A DNA stretch of 64,000 nucleotides from Anarhynchus alexandrinus (taxonomy: Eukaryota > Chordata > Aves > Charadriiformes > Charadriidae). Positions 1 to 10,733 of this stretch are shown one piece after another (position 1 is the first letter of the stretch; each line of letters opens with the position of its first letter). Where the stretch lies: contig VUYV01000400.1 of assembly GCA_008711295.1 (NCBI GenBank), positions 62,001 through 126,000 on the forward strand, written 5' to 3'. The notes beneath the pieces were generated by a model. That model saw only the letters and a program-made list of their open reading frames with translations. It searched no databases and was not told the origin of the DNA. The translations under genes were made by a program, and so were the position numbers.

Positions 1-3000
1 TAAAAGTGTGGGCTGAATTTGGTCTCAGTCTAAGGCTGGAGTAGCTACACAAATAGACATCAATGCAATTACTCCAGATTTGCACCACTGTAGCTGAGAG
101 CAGAGCCCTCTTGTGCAAGGCTTGAACCAGACAGTGTGTAGCCCAAGGGACGATGGGCTATTTTTTAAAACAGAGACAGCAAGAGCCCAGGCTCAACTGG
201 GGTACCACATGAGGAGACATTAGAAAGCTGAGTTAAATGAGTATAACCCAAGGGCACGCAATGAGACTCTGCAGGCCACATGCTGATTTCAACCATGCTG
301 GTGAACATCAAGAGTTAACACTTCTGAAGTTACTGGAGTTAAATTGGTGCAAATTTGAGACAAGGCTGGAACCTGTCATTACAGAGAGCAAAACAACTGC
401 TAACTGACTGATTTGGCTGATCACTGCCAAAAAAAATATGTTAAGTCGCAGATCTGGGATGCTTTGTCTTCTTGTAGCCACTGCAGAGGAGGGAACAGTG
501 GTTGGCCCCTCTACCTCTACATACGACTACTTTGGGAGGAGTTAGGGGAAGCAGTCCTCTTGGTGTAAGAGGATGACAGGTTGGAGCTTTATTTGTTGCA
601 CTGGATACTCAAGAATGAGGTTTCTTTGTCCCTCACAGTTTTATACCTACACATACAAAATTATTATATTTGATTTATCTTTGGCCTTTTATCTGGAAAG
701 TGTTTCATCAGGAGATGAAAACGGGTAAATGGCAGAAGCCCTCTGCAGCACTGCTTGTGAGGATCAGGGTAAAGCAGACTTCATTTCCTTGCAATCCACC
801 TCTGGAACAACAGGACATTTTAATTTGGAAAAAAACCCCACAACAAACTAGTAAGAGGAAAACCCAAATATCCTTCCTTTGTTTCCTTTTACTGAACCAA
901 CAGATATTCTGAATGCATCATTACAAAGGGGATGGGAAAAAGCAAAGTCCAGCAAAAGAGCAACAAAACATAGTGATACAGAAGATCCCTCTGTTTGATT
1001 TCTCTTCTTGTAGTTTCTCTTCAGAGGAAAACTCTTCTTAATTATATGTTTATAAGGAAAATCCAATTACAAGTGTCTGGTAGTATTAAATGCATTGCAG
1101 GACACAAATAGGTTATACTAGTTTGTATAAACGGTACGCCGATGCAATCCCTCTACCAGAGGAAAGAACAAATAGCGTAAATGAAACTGAGATCAGGTCC
1201 AGCATCTTCAGATGCAAACTGAGACATTCAAATGATGAATATTGCTCCGAGTGACAAATCACATCTACAGCAACGCAGTGCTCATGAGTCTGTGCAGAGG
1301 AACTGACTGCATCAGCAGATGATCTAAAATCTGGGCTAAACAGGAACCTTCATCAGCGCAGGTGACAGCTAAAATTAGCATTGAGAAAACTGATGAAAAC
1401 ATGACGGTAAAGTCCTGAGATGAAAAATAGATTATTCACTGTCAGGGAGAACAATGGGCAAGACATAAAAACAGTTAGAGTGTGACAGTGCATGTAGTCG
1501 AAGGAGCCAAAGAAGAAAACAGCAGTAGAAGAGAAACCAAACCCCCTTGGGCAAAAACACAGTCATCAGGGATAAAAGGATGCAGACAGTAACACAAGGG
1601 GTGAAAAAAAGGAAAATTGAGGGATTGAGAGTAGTGCTATACAGCAGAAAGAAATGCTCTGTGTGAGAATGACATTGGACAGCCGAGAAAATGAGAACTA
1701 TCAGTATACAAAGACAGTTATTGTAAGGGAGGTATACTAATATATGGCACCAAATATATCAAATACAAAAGTGTCTAGGCAAGGACCTGCTCTAACAAAG
1801 AAGGCTACAACTGCCCACCATACCTATTAAGTTTCTTAGATCAAGCAAGCAATGAATACCTCAAGCGGACAAGGAAGACTGCTTCTCAGAGAAGTCACCA
1901 TTGTACCTCTGGGCAAGCAGTGAGGAAAACAACGTGCCAGCAAACATATATTTACTGGTAGGATCTCAAAGGTAACTTCTGGCTAGCTTTCTGTTAGTGC
2001 ATGGCTGCTGCTTCTCACCAAGCAGCCCACTTCCTCGCAGAGATTCACAGCTCCAGGGAAGCCGGGTAGTCGCAGGGTTTGCAGTGTTTGCAATCAAACA
2101 CTTCACTTGCTATGGAGCAAAAGTGCTTGCAAATCTTTTGTTAAATAAATATGAGAAGGTATACATTCTAGGAAATTGCATTCTGCCGAGAAAAGTTGCA
2201 TGAGTGAAAAAGATGTTACGTTCGGTGAGAAAATTATATGCTGCAAATAATTCATTCAGCTATAATAAGTAGCCTCAAAAGAGGAGGTCAGTAAAATCCT
2301 AGCGAAGGATATTTTTATCATCTATTTCATATTCATTTCCAGCATAACTGTTATTATTTTATGTGATACTATAACAACCACAGACAGCTGAAATAAAACA
2401 GAAAATGACATTGAACAGGTTCTCCATGGCATTCAGTGCCATAAATTCACATTAGGGGGTAGGCTTTATTTTAATCTGGCTTTCTTGATATCCATGAAAC
2501 CCATCTAAGGTCAACACAAATTGCTAGGGAGGGGCAGGGGAGACAGAAAGCAGGTGGGGAGGTGGGGAGAAAGGGAAAATGTGACATTTTAAATCCAAAG
2601 GAAATTACAATATCTCAGTTTTCTCTCATTCCAAATGGAATTTATTAAACATTTTGGTTTTAAGAAAACAAAGACCTCTTTTTAAAATGTCTGCTTTTTA
2701 ATGTCTTTATGTTCTTAAAATAGGATATACTATGATATATGATGATAGTGTATTTCAACTGCTGTTTGGTATATGGTATGATGCAATATACGTTTTGAAG
2801 CTGAATGGCATTTTAAAACATCAGAACATCTGATTCAAATAGGAACATTAAAAGACATTTCCATCAGATTTTTTCTGAAATTGAGTCGTTCTTGCAGAAC
2901 ATTTCAATGCAGATGAAATGTATGCTTTTTAGACAGAAAAATGCTCTCAGAAAGTGTGTAGCCAGTTCTACTCGTTGAGTTTCACTGGCTTTATACCAGC

Positions 3001-3482
3001 CTTGCTGCTCATGGCATGACCGCCGTCTCCTGTAGACAAAACGGGAGCAATTTCCCAAGGATGCCAACACGGGGCTTGCCCCCGGGGGAGGCTTTACACC
3101 CACCCAGTCCTGCAGCACAGCTGGTGCACGGGACATTGCAGAGCCACCGAACAGGCTCTGCCTCCGCAGGGAGGAGGACTTACAAGTTGGGAGAAGTCAA
3201 TGTCCTTCAGCACGCTACATGAGGGGACGCACCACTTAAGAAAGCAAATTCAGCCCCGTCAGGCTGTTCCCACTAGGCTGCCTGAGCTCAAGGGCTTTAA
3301 TTTTCTCATACAAGAAACCAGTTGAAAGAAACAAATGGAGTGTAAGGTGTCCCTGGGCAGAGCTGACCGGGGAGGCCAGGCAGATGTCCCACTGGTCCCA
3401 GCACCACTGTGCTCCAGGCTCAGCTGTCAGCACCCCATGCGCCCCATCAGTCCCTACAGAAGCAGCTTTCTAAAATTTTATT
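1..3482 (-). other. Intron 3' of the SH3RF3 exon (partial)
   Basis: This is non-coding intron sequence. I looked for the next SH3RF3 exon, which should finish SH3 domain 2 (a VDENWAEG-type segment), and did not see it, so it lies left of the window. The plus strand is purine-rich at about 1140-1740, G-rich at 2527-2567 and AT-rich at 2580-2870. No repeat was recognised. Confidence 0.75.
2527..2567 (+). repeat. G-rich purine tract
   Basis: Five G runs of three to four bases, two groups separated by a 15-nt purine-rich spacer. It is only a loose quadruplex candidate because of the long middle loop. Confidence 0.5.
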
Positions 3483-3519
3483 AAAAAAAAAAAAAACAAC
3501 AAACACCCTATTCCCCTAC
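3483..3519 (-). other. 5' splice site (donor) with downstream G-triplets and U-rich tract
   Basis: The donor is AAG|GTAGGG, a moderate match because +4 and +5 are G. On the minus strand GGGG and GGG runs follow within 16 nt. A 14-nt T run (plus-strand A run 3483-3496) then begins about 24 nt into the intron. G-triplets (hnRNP F/H) and U-rich tracts (TIA1) just after a donor are known intronic splicing enhancers. That they act here is inference. Confidence 0.7.
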
Positions 3520-3795
3520 CTTGGTGAAGGTCAGGCAATCTTTGTCTTGATCTTTATCCTTTATTTCAAAGTCATAAAGTGCTTTGCCCTGAGGTGGAGC
3601 TTGCGGGAGGGGCTTGATACACTGGATGTAGCTGGCGGGGAAGAAGCCGTGGTTCCCATTGAGCTCCCCGTGGTACCAGTTCTCGTCCACCTTCCGCCGC
3701 AGTATGATGATGTCCCCCTTGTTAAACTTGAGGTCACCGGGCTCTTTTCCCTCATAGGTGTAGAGGGCTTTGCCATAGGGAAGCTGAGAAACACT
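3520..3795 (-). CDS. SH3RF3: SH3RF3 internal exon: SH3 domain 1 and start of SH3 domain 2 (partial gene)
   Basis: The exon encodes 92 codons, phase 0 at both ends. SH3 domain 1 spans about exon residues 9-61: ALYTY at 10-14, the ligand-groove Trp at 40 (NWY), GFFP at 50-53 and Tyr56. A short linker ([10 protein letters not shown]) follows, then SH3 domain 2 starts with KALYDF at 71-76 and is cut by the donor after TFTK. This two-SH3 spacing is typical of SH3RF/POSH proteins, RING-type E3 ligases and scaffolds that link Rac/PAK and JNK signalling through several SH3 domains. The residues ASYIQCI and [14 protein letters not shown] match SH3RF3 (POSH2) as I know it better than SH3RF1 or SH3RF2. 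The acceptor reads TTTTGTTTCCCCAG and the donor AAG|GTAGGG. No stop or frameshift is present. The RING exon and the remaining SH3 domains are not in the window. The family call is near certain and the paralogue call strong; it rests on remembered family sequences, not an alignment. Confidence 0.93.
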
Positions 3796-3830
3796 CTGGG
3801 GAAACAAAAGATGCAACACCTTTAAGCAAA
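3796..3830 (-). other. 3' splice site (acceptor) of the SH3RF3 exon
   Basis: Read on the minus strand, the intron ends in TCTTTTGTTTCCCCAG directly before the first Ser codon (AGT). The pyrimidine tract is good. A possible branch point with a TTAA core lies near 3822-3827, about 28 nt upstream. An alternative AG two bases downstream (CAGAG) would break the phase, so CAG| is preferred. Confidence 0.85.
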
Positions 3831-5406
3831 CTCGAGCCAGCACCAATTTCCTTCTTAAAGTCACTTTCAGCTAGAAGCAAACTGATCATCCGTGACCAAA
3901 TTACCCCAATGACCGCAGCTGACTGCTACACAACGCTATAACCCGGATCTTACAGAAAAACTAGGATGTGTGTGACGGTGAGACCGAGAAGTTAAGCGTG
4001 TTATGTCAGAGGAGGCACTGCAGTTCTCTTGAAGCTCAGATGAAACCCGAGGTACCTCTTACCCCATCAAGCAGCATCTGTTAATTTGCAAAATATCCTA
4101 TGTAAGCAGACTGCGTGTTTAAACAAGTAAAACTTGACATGTGTAAAGGTAAAATATTAGGCATTTTGACCTTCAGGGTTGCTTTGGTTTCTGAGGCTCA
4201 GAAGATAAACAAAATAAAACAAGCTTAAAGATTCACATGGTTCTGAAAGTTGGCAAGTTGAACATTTTTCATTGCGTTTGTTTGAGCAACTCCAAACATT
4301 TTTGGGTTTGAAGCTTTTAGTTTAGCTTTTGATTCTGTAACCAAATACTCTTACTTCTTTTAAAATCCCCAAGTCTCATGCTGCTCACTGAGGGCTACTG
4401 TAAACAGTTATAATATTCTTTGTTGCTTATGAATTAATGTCCCTGTGGAAAAGCAGAATAGGCAGAATGCCTCAAATCTTTCTTTTAGAACTAAAAAGAG
4501 CTCTGAGGCTTTCACTCTCATTAAAAGAAAGAAACAAACATTAAAAAAAATTCACAGCACAAGAGCTGTGAAAAAAGTTAATAGTTTGGTGTGATAGAAA
4601 AGAGAAAACTATTTGATGGAAACTACTTGATTGTGAAGAATTCTTCCCAGAGTTCGCTTTGGCCTGGTGCAAGATTATCTCACCCAGGCTGTGATTGTGC
4701 GGACAATTTTTTTGGTGGAGGTACCAGTTTACACAGCCCTCCCCTCCCTGGATACCTGCTCCCCTTCTTGCTGAATCCCACAGAGCAGGGGGTGACTGTG
4801 TTGGACACTGCTGCCTGCCGATTTGGTCCGACAATAGCTCTTTAACCCATACTGAGGGAAAAAAGGCACTGGATTATCCTCTGCCTTTTCAAATTTTATG
4901 TAGCTTGAGCTACAAGTGAGCTTGCGAGCCTCAGTGCAAATATGTAGCAGCACATACCACAGGGGATGTTAACGGGGTGCTGTAAAGTGAGCCTTTTGTA
5001 AGAGTCTTTTTTTCAGAGATGTATTTACAAAAATGACATGGTTTTCTGTTGCCTATATATGCCTCCGAGTAGTCTGTTCCCCGCTCCGCACACTGGCTGT
5101 CAATGGGGTCTCCTACAGGGACAATGAAAAAGTAAAGGTATGTTTAATAAAACACCCTGCTATTCCCCTGGGTGTTTCTTATGCCTTTACTTCTGGATGA
5201 CATTCCTGTGTGTAAGAACAGCACTGGGATATTTTCCACAGGGAGAAGGTGGAGTGGCCCGACAGAAACACTCCATTTCCCCACCCCAGCTGGAAAATGA
5301 GATGCTGGGATGACTTTTCCCAGTATTTGTTAAAGCAACAAGCAGGGGCATTTTTCAATCCCGACGGGTATGTTAAATGGACCGGCGGTGGTAGGGCAGG
5401 TCTTAC

Positions 5407-5526
5407 ACCTGCATCTTTCGGCAGGAGGAGGAGAAGCACCAGCCCGCCGTCCGCGCTGCCTGCCAGCCCGGCCTCCTCCGGCTGCTTCTGGGCGCCAGAT
5501 GGTGGCTGCGGCAGGCAGCTACCACG
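5407..5526 (-). other. Candidate CpG-rich cassette exon in the SH3RF3 intron (unproven)
   Basis: On the minus strand an acceptor-like CTTACTTTTTGAACAG precedes a 120-nt stretch ending at GGT|GTAAGA. The interval is exactly 40 codons, open in phase 0, and so compatible with the phase-0 start of the exon at 3795. It begins R-G-S-C-L-P-Q-P-P and ends L-P-K-D-A-G, with a run of five Leu codons. The patch is rich in CpG while its surroundings are AT-rich. I see no homology to the SH3RF linker between RING and SH3 domain 1. A second donor two bases earlier (CAG|GTGTAA) would give 118 nt and break the phase. Chance is a real alternative. Confidence 0.25.
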
Positions 5527-7130
5527 CTGTTCAAAAAGTAAGTTTCTTGAGTGCACCTTCACGCACAGGCGTTAACTTACTCGTTTTATTAGGAAGGGCT
5601 TTAGTAGCCGTGCAGGTCTCGGGAAGCACGTGCAACAGGCCTCCTCGCCTACACCATACAGTGAAGGAGGCAATCAAACAGGCACAGCTCTACAGAGCAC
5701 TATTCGTGTTGTCTGGACAGGGATTTAATTTCATTCACATGTGTCCCCAGCTCTTGGTTTTCTCATTACCAATTTATGATTCCTTTTTTTTTTTCCCCCC
5801 CCTTTGTACTCTTTTGGATTTTGCGGTATCTGAATGAAGGTACCTAGTTAATGACCAGCATTTTGGAAACACCTTCAAACGTAACAAAAAAAGCGTAAAA
5901 CCAGAAAAGAAAATCAACAGCCAGCTAACAAAGCATACATCAAATTGTCTCTGCCAAATCAGTGGCATCGTCCTACTGATATTTTTCTCTCTGCCAGGAT
6001 AGTTATTTCCCTTGACATCAAAGCTTTCCCCCCGTCCCCAGCATTTTAAAGATTAAGCCTATGATACCATCGAACTCCTTAGGTAAGGCATAGATTGCAT
6101 TACCTATTTGAAACTAGAAAAAAAAAAATACTCAGCTGAAAGACTACGGAGCCTTGTAGTAATTTAGAAATAAAAGATTCATTACTTTAACTCATGCTGG
6201 GAGAAGACAATTTATCAAACACTGAGTAAGACTTCTGCCAGGTGCGCACTGAACCACCGCTGATCCAGGCACACGCCTGGCAAGCACGCTCCGTATCGCT
6301 TACCCTAGACGGGGCCTTCCTATTCCCAAGATCTTTGTAGCAATTCAAGGTCAGATCACTTTCTTTACTTTTTAACCCCTTTTTCTTCCCAAGCCTCGTT
6401 TTACTGTGCTAAAAGTGAACAGCCCCCAGAGCTACCGGAAAAGAAACTGGATTTTATTCAGTCTCACACATCATCAATGAAATTCTTATGGAACACATGC
6501 TGGGCTTTTATACCTGATTAATTGAGCTGGCTAGAAGATGATTCAGGTGCCTGTTTATACCTTAACCTGATGAAAACGCAGACTTTCAAGCAAAACAAAC
6601 AAACTGCAAGACAAAATTTTAATTTGAAATCTGGCGTGGTTTTATTTGGAGACCCTAATGTGGCCACCTCAGGGAATTTGCAGTTCAGGTGCTTGCGTTC
6701 CTGTTCTCTTTCATGGGCTTAGTTATGGACCATGTCATCTGGGGCCTGTCCTCCATAAAGAAGATCTGCACATAACGTACTTAACCTACAACTGCCAGTG
6801 GGAAGGTGCTTCCAAAATAAAATGTTTCAATTATCAGCTACAGCTTTTCTAATTCTGAGCCACAGCTTTTCAACTAAAAAATCTGTAGAGGCATTTTTTA
6901 AAATGAACACGTTGTTTAGTGGAAAAGACACCCTCCTATTGAAAAATTGCTGTAATTGAGACTTTTCCCAGCCTTTCCTTAAGGCCAGAAGAGCCCATTT
7001 TGATTTAGGCATCCCAGGTAAAGCTTGCATTTATGGTGGCCCAGGCAGAGGTAAAGAAATAATGGAGTCCTCTAACCCTTTTCAAATAAAACTGCTTTTC
7101 CCGTTCTAAAGCTCTAAGTGTGTGCTCCAA

Positions 7131-7158
7131 TCTGGCATTCAGAGTAATCAGTGGTTAG
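7131..7158 (+). repeat. 28-bp dispersed motif, copy A
   Basis: It matches 10706-10733 at 26 of 28 positions, same strand, with no clear similarity outside. It contains CAGTGGTTAG, which resembles the A-box region of tRNA-derived SINEs, so both copies could be remnants of one old SINE family. Confidence 0.5.
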
Positions 7159-8576
7159 ATGACCAAAGAGAGAAATTCAATGTCACAATCACAAAAAAAC
7201 CCAAACCCCAAAATTAACTCTTGAAGCTTCCTTGCTGATATTTTCTTGCCAAAAGGTCCAGCTTTCAGTGGACTTTCAGTGGTCAGATTATATTAATGAA
7301 TCCTGGTCCCCAAGAAGCAGATTTAGGGAAGTTTCCCATTATTGTTCCTACTTTTGGTTAATCCATAAATGAGAAGGAAATCAGATTCAGAAAGCTCCTC
7401 TTAATTACACCTGAAAGGAGTGATCATCAAGCATAGTTCAGAAATTGAAGAAAAACGATCATTGCTGCTGTTTTCTAGTTGTAATGTCACTCCCCATCAA
7501 CAGTTAGGTGATTCTTAGAAATCTTCCTATGATCCTATGATTATTTCCCTCTTTGATAAATCTTTGTGCAGTGCAATTCTGGCCTAATGACCCCCTTTTT
7601 CTTCACTTGACTCCCCCAGTTCAAAGGGAAGGGGATTGGCCAGGACCGACCTCCGACTCATGGGCAAACCCCCCCAAGCCCTGCTGGGGAGCACGCCCTT
7701 TCCATTGTCTGTTCAAAATCTCTGTCCCGTGCCCTGTCCTATTTCCCCTCAGCTCTTTCTTCCGTGCAATGGCATTTCAGTCAGACATCATCAACTTCAT
7801 CATGCCCAGGTGGTCCTTCTTACGAAACCTTCTAATCTAACATAGGCTGCGAAGTGTCATCTAAAGGATCAGACTAAAGAAAAGCAGAGGCAGGCAATAG
7901 TTTTGGTGGAGGCCAGTGATAAGCACATAGAGATGTTTCTGCAGCAACTACAGGAGTGCTTACACCTTCCTCTTGCTCCCTGCTTCAGCAGAGCAAACCC
8001 TCCTTACCCCTCCTCTGCTGCTCCTGTACCTGGGTACCACTGCAGCAAGAGCTGGTGGACACCACCGAGCCACCACGCTACCCCGTCCCCACCCCCTTCA
8101 TCCCCTGCTCCTCAGCCCAAGCCCCTTCTCAGCTGTGCTCCCATTTCGGGGTCTTCTGTAACACAGTGTCCCAGGAGGGAAACTCCCTTTCCCAGCCTGG
8201 CCCCAGCATGATGCTTCTCTCCCCATGGCACCCAGTTCCACAGTGGCCACTCTGGCAGCCAGGGACCGACATGGGAACAGCCTAGCTCCCCTGGCAGGAG
8301 CTCAGTGTAGACCACCACCCCATTATCTCCCTCCTAGGCAGCTCTTGACCAGTGCTCCTGCTCTGAGGGATGCCTGCCATCACCGCCCTCCCCAGCTGCC
8401 ATGAAATCTCGTCGGGCATAACGCAGGCGGCTGCAAAATTAAATGGCCTCCACCTCTGACTGTATCAAGAAATCGATTTGCCCTGCTGATTTATTGTTAC
8501 GTTAACTGGAATTCGGCTCTGATGTGTATTAAATTTCAAAACTCTGTGTGGGTGTGTATAGAAATAAAGAATGTAA

Positions 8577-8603
8577 GAAAGAAAGGAAGGAAGGAAGGAA
8601 GGG
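8577..8603 (+). repeat. (GGAA)n purine microsatellite
   Basis: Two GAAA units are followed by about four to five GGAA units, a pure-purine tetranucleotide repeat. The tract is short and in the intron. It could be length-polymorphic. Confidence 0.85.
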
Positions 8604-10705
8604 ATGAAGTCACAGTCAATGGCAGTGGCCAGCTTCTTTTTCCTGCCAGTAAATGCGCGTTGGCACAATGCTGAATACTGCCAAAGGTTTCTTTTCTATT
8701 TCAGCAATCAATACTGACGTAAAAGCCTGAAGCGTTAATATGCTGAAAACCCCCCTTGCAGAAGTCTTAATGATATGTTGGCAACTCAATCATTCTGCAT
8801 TTGTGTTTCAGCAATGTCAAATGGCAGCAGTTAAGCAGAAACCTGCTGGCAAATTGACAAACAACAGCCATGAAGCAATTAAGTGGCAACGCTGGAGAAT
8901 TTTTCATTACGTATCCTGAAGAACAAAAGGAGGGGAAAAAAACCCAAACATGCTTGTTTCTGATAAATTCTCCCAGTAGAAAGCTTTGTAGAGTGTGAGC
9001 TGCACAGGTAGAGTAGGCCTTAAGTTTTCAAATGCTACAGAAAAGAGATATTTCCCAATATGCTCGAAAGCAACGCAAGCTCGAACACGGGTCAAAGCCT
9101 GCCAGCTTCTGCGTGTGATACTTGATGAATGAGGTCACTGCTTAGAAAAAGACCTGACAGTTGCCCAAAGCACAGTGTGGGTGCCTCCAGAACATGCTTT
9201 GCCTACTTCACACTGTTTGGGAAGGGAAAATAAAAACTTCCCTGTGCAACCCGTTTTTCTTGAGACAGCAAACAGAGTGTGGATGTCTACGATGAGTGTG
9301 CCTTCAGTTTCTGTGTCTGTGGACAACTGGGGAGGCTGGCCAAAATCGTCAAAGAGGCTGGCCAGATTTGCTGGCTCACAAACACACAGGAGGAAAGTCC
9401 AAGACCATTCCTTGACATCAGTACATTGCATTATATAAGAACTCAAAAATAAAATACACAGGGACAAGGCCTCCAGATACTAAACCCAGACAGAAATGCT
9501 ATGACCCAACCCTTTGCTCAAACCAAGTTTGTGTTCAGACTCCTGAAACCCAAGAAACCTCTTGAGGCTCCAGCTACAGCTCATCTCTGCAACAGCTGAG
9601 CAGAAGATTGTTTTTCTGCCATGTGAAAGCCATGTTAATGCTGAAGGGTAACGTCCCTCACCCAAGCTCTTGCCTTGTGCAGCTCCAGCTGTACAAAGAA
9701 GGGAAAGCTCAGTCTCTTTGTGGCAAGGGCTTCCCCTGCCGGCGGGGATCCCCCACGAGAGGCAGATGTGATGCTGCCTGCCCTGTGGGGCAGCACCCTC
9801 ACCTGGCCTCTGTTTCAGGGGGATGAAGGGATGAAAGAATTGGGGAAATGCAAAAGGTGAAGGAGTGTTTAACTCCTCCTTTTTTCCGCTTCATGGGCCT
9901 TGTTTACAGTCAGAGCTAGAGGTGAAGCAGGAATGGATGAAGCCAAGCAGCTGCTGGAACAGCCTGATAAGAGCACTACTAGGGACAGTAATTTATTTTT
10001 TTTAAGGCTGTACTTAAGTCATTTTAGCAAAACACATTGGCATGTTGCTTGTTGCAGTTCTTCAGATTTCTCCAATGTCTCCATATCCCCCATCCTCCAA
10101 ATACACATCTGAAGAGTCTGTTCCTCTGAGTGAAGGAATACACGTTTATCTCCATGAAGTACCACCAAGTGTAAACATTCAAAGCCAATCAAAAGTCAAT
10201 AAAGAAGAAAAGACACAGAAAGGAAAAAGTCATGAAAAGCACTCACATCTCGGTGATAAACTATACTTTAAACAGAAGCCACTACTATACGGCATAAATA
10301 ATAATTAAAACACATATTGTTAATTTTTTGCCTCATTACTCTGAAGCGTCACACAGATCTGCCAGTCTGCGCAGGCAAAGATTTGGTGGCAACTCATGGG
10401 ACTGCATTTACACCTTCCAGCTCGTAGGAAGCTCCCCCACGAGCAGGCTGGGCAGCACTTCAGCATATGTTTTCCTGCCATCCGTAACAGCTTTGCAGAA
10501 ATCGCAGCAGCTGTGCTGGAGAGGACAGGGGTTGTGTGGCGGAGCATCCATCGGCAGGACTGCTGAGGAGGAGATGGGGTGCGCCCCGTTACTAGCACCC
10601 GGATCTTGGCATGGAAAGTACCCATTCAAATCAGCTGAGAGCGACTTAAATCATGAGTGTGAAATACCTGCTTGGACCCCTTTGGGATGGAAAAGTGGAA
10701 GGCAG

Positions 10706-10733
10706 TCTGGCGTTCAGAGTAGTCAGTGGTTAG
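10706..10733 (+). repeat. 28-bp dispersed motif, copy B
   Basis: This is the partner of 7131-7158; the two mismatches are both A/G transitions. The copies are 3.6 kb apart in direct orientation. Confidence 0.5.

Larger units (their letters stand above)
3831..8576 (-). other. SH3RF3 upstream intron, part 1
   Basis: No confirmed exon. The stretch holds a CpG-rich patch at about 5370-5540 (exon candidate 5407-5526), a T11C8 homopolymer pair at 5784-5802 and one copy of a 28-bp dispersed motif at 7131-7158. The rest looks unique and AT-rich. Confidence 0.7.

Noticed and set aside
3409..3825. 138-codon plus-strand frame across the SH3 exon
   Set aside because: It is the antisense shadow of the real minus-strand exon, whose protein match and splice sites are clear.
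7526..7544. CR1-like tail (CCTATGATCCTATGATTAT)
   Set aside because: It has two imperfect tail-like units but no CR1 3' UTR sequence before them, so chance cannot be excluded.
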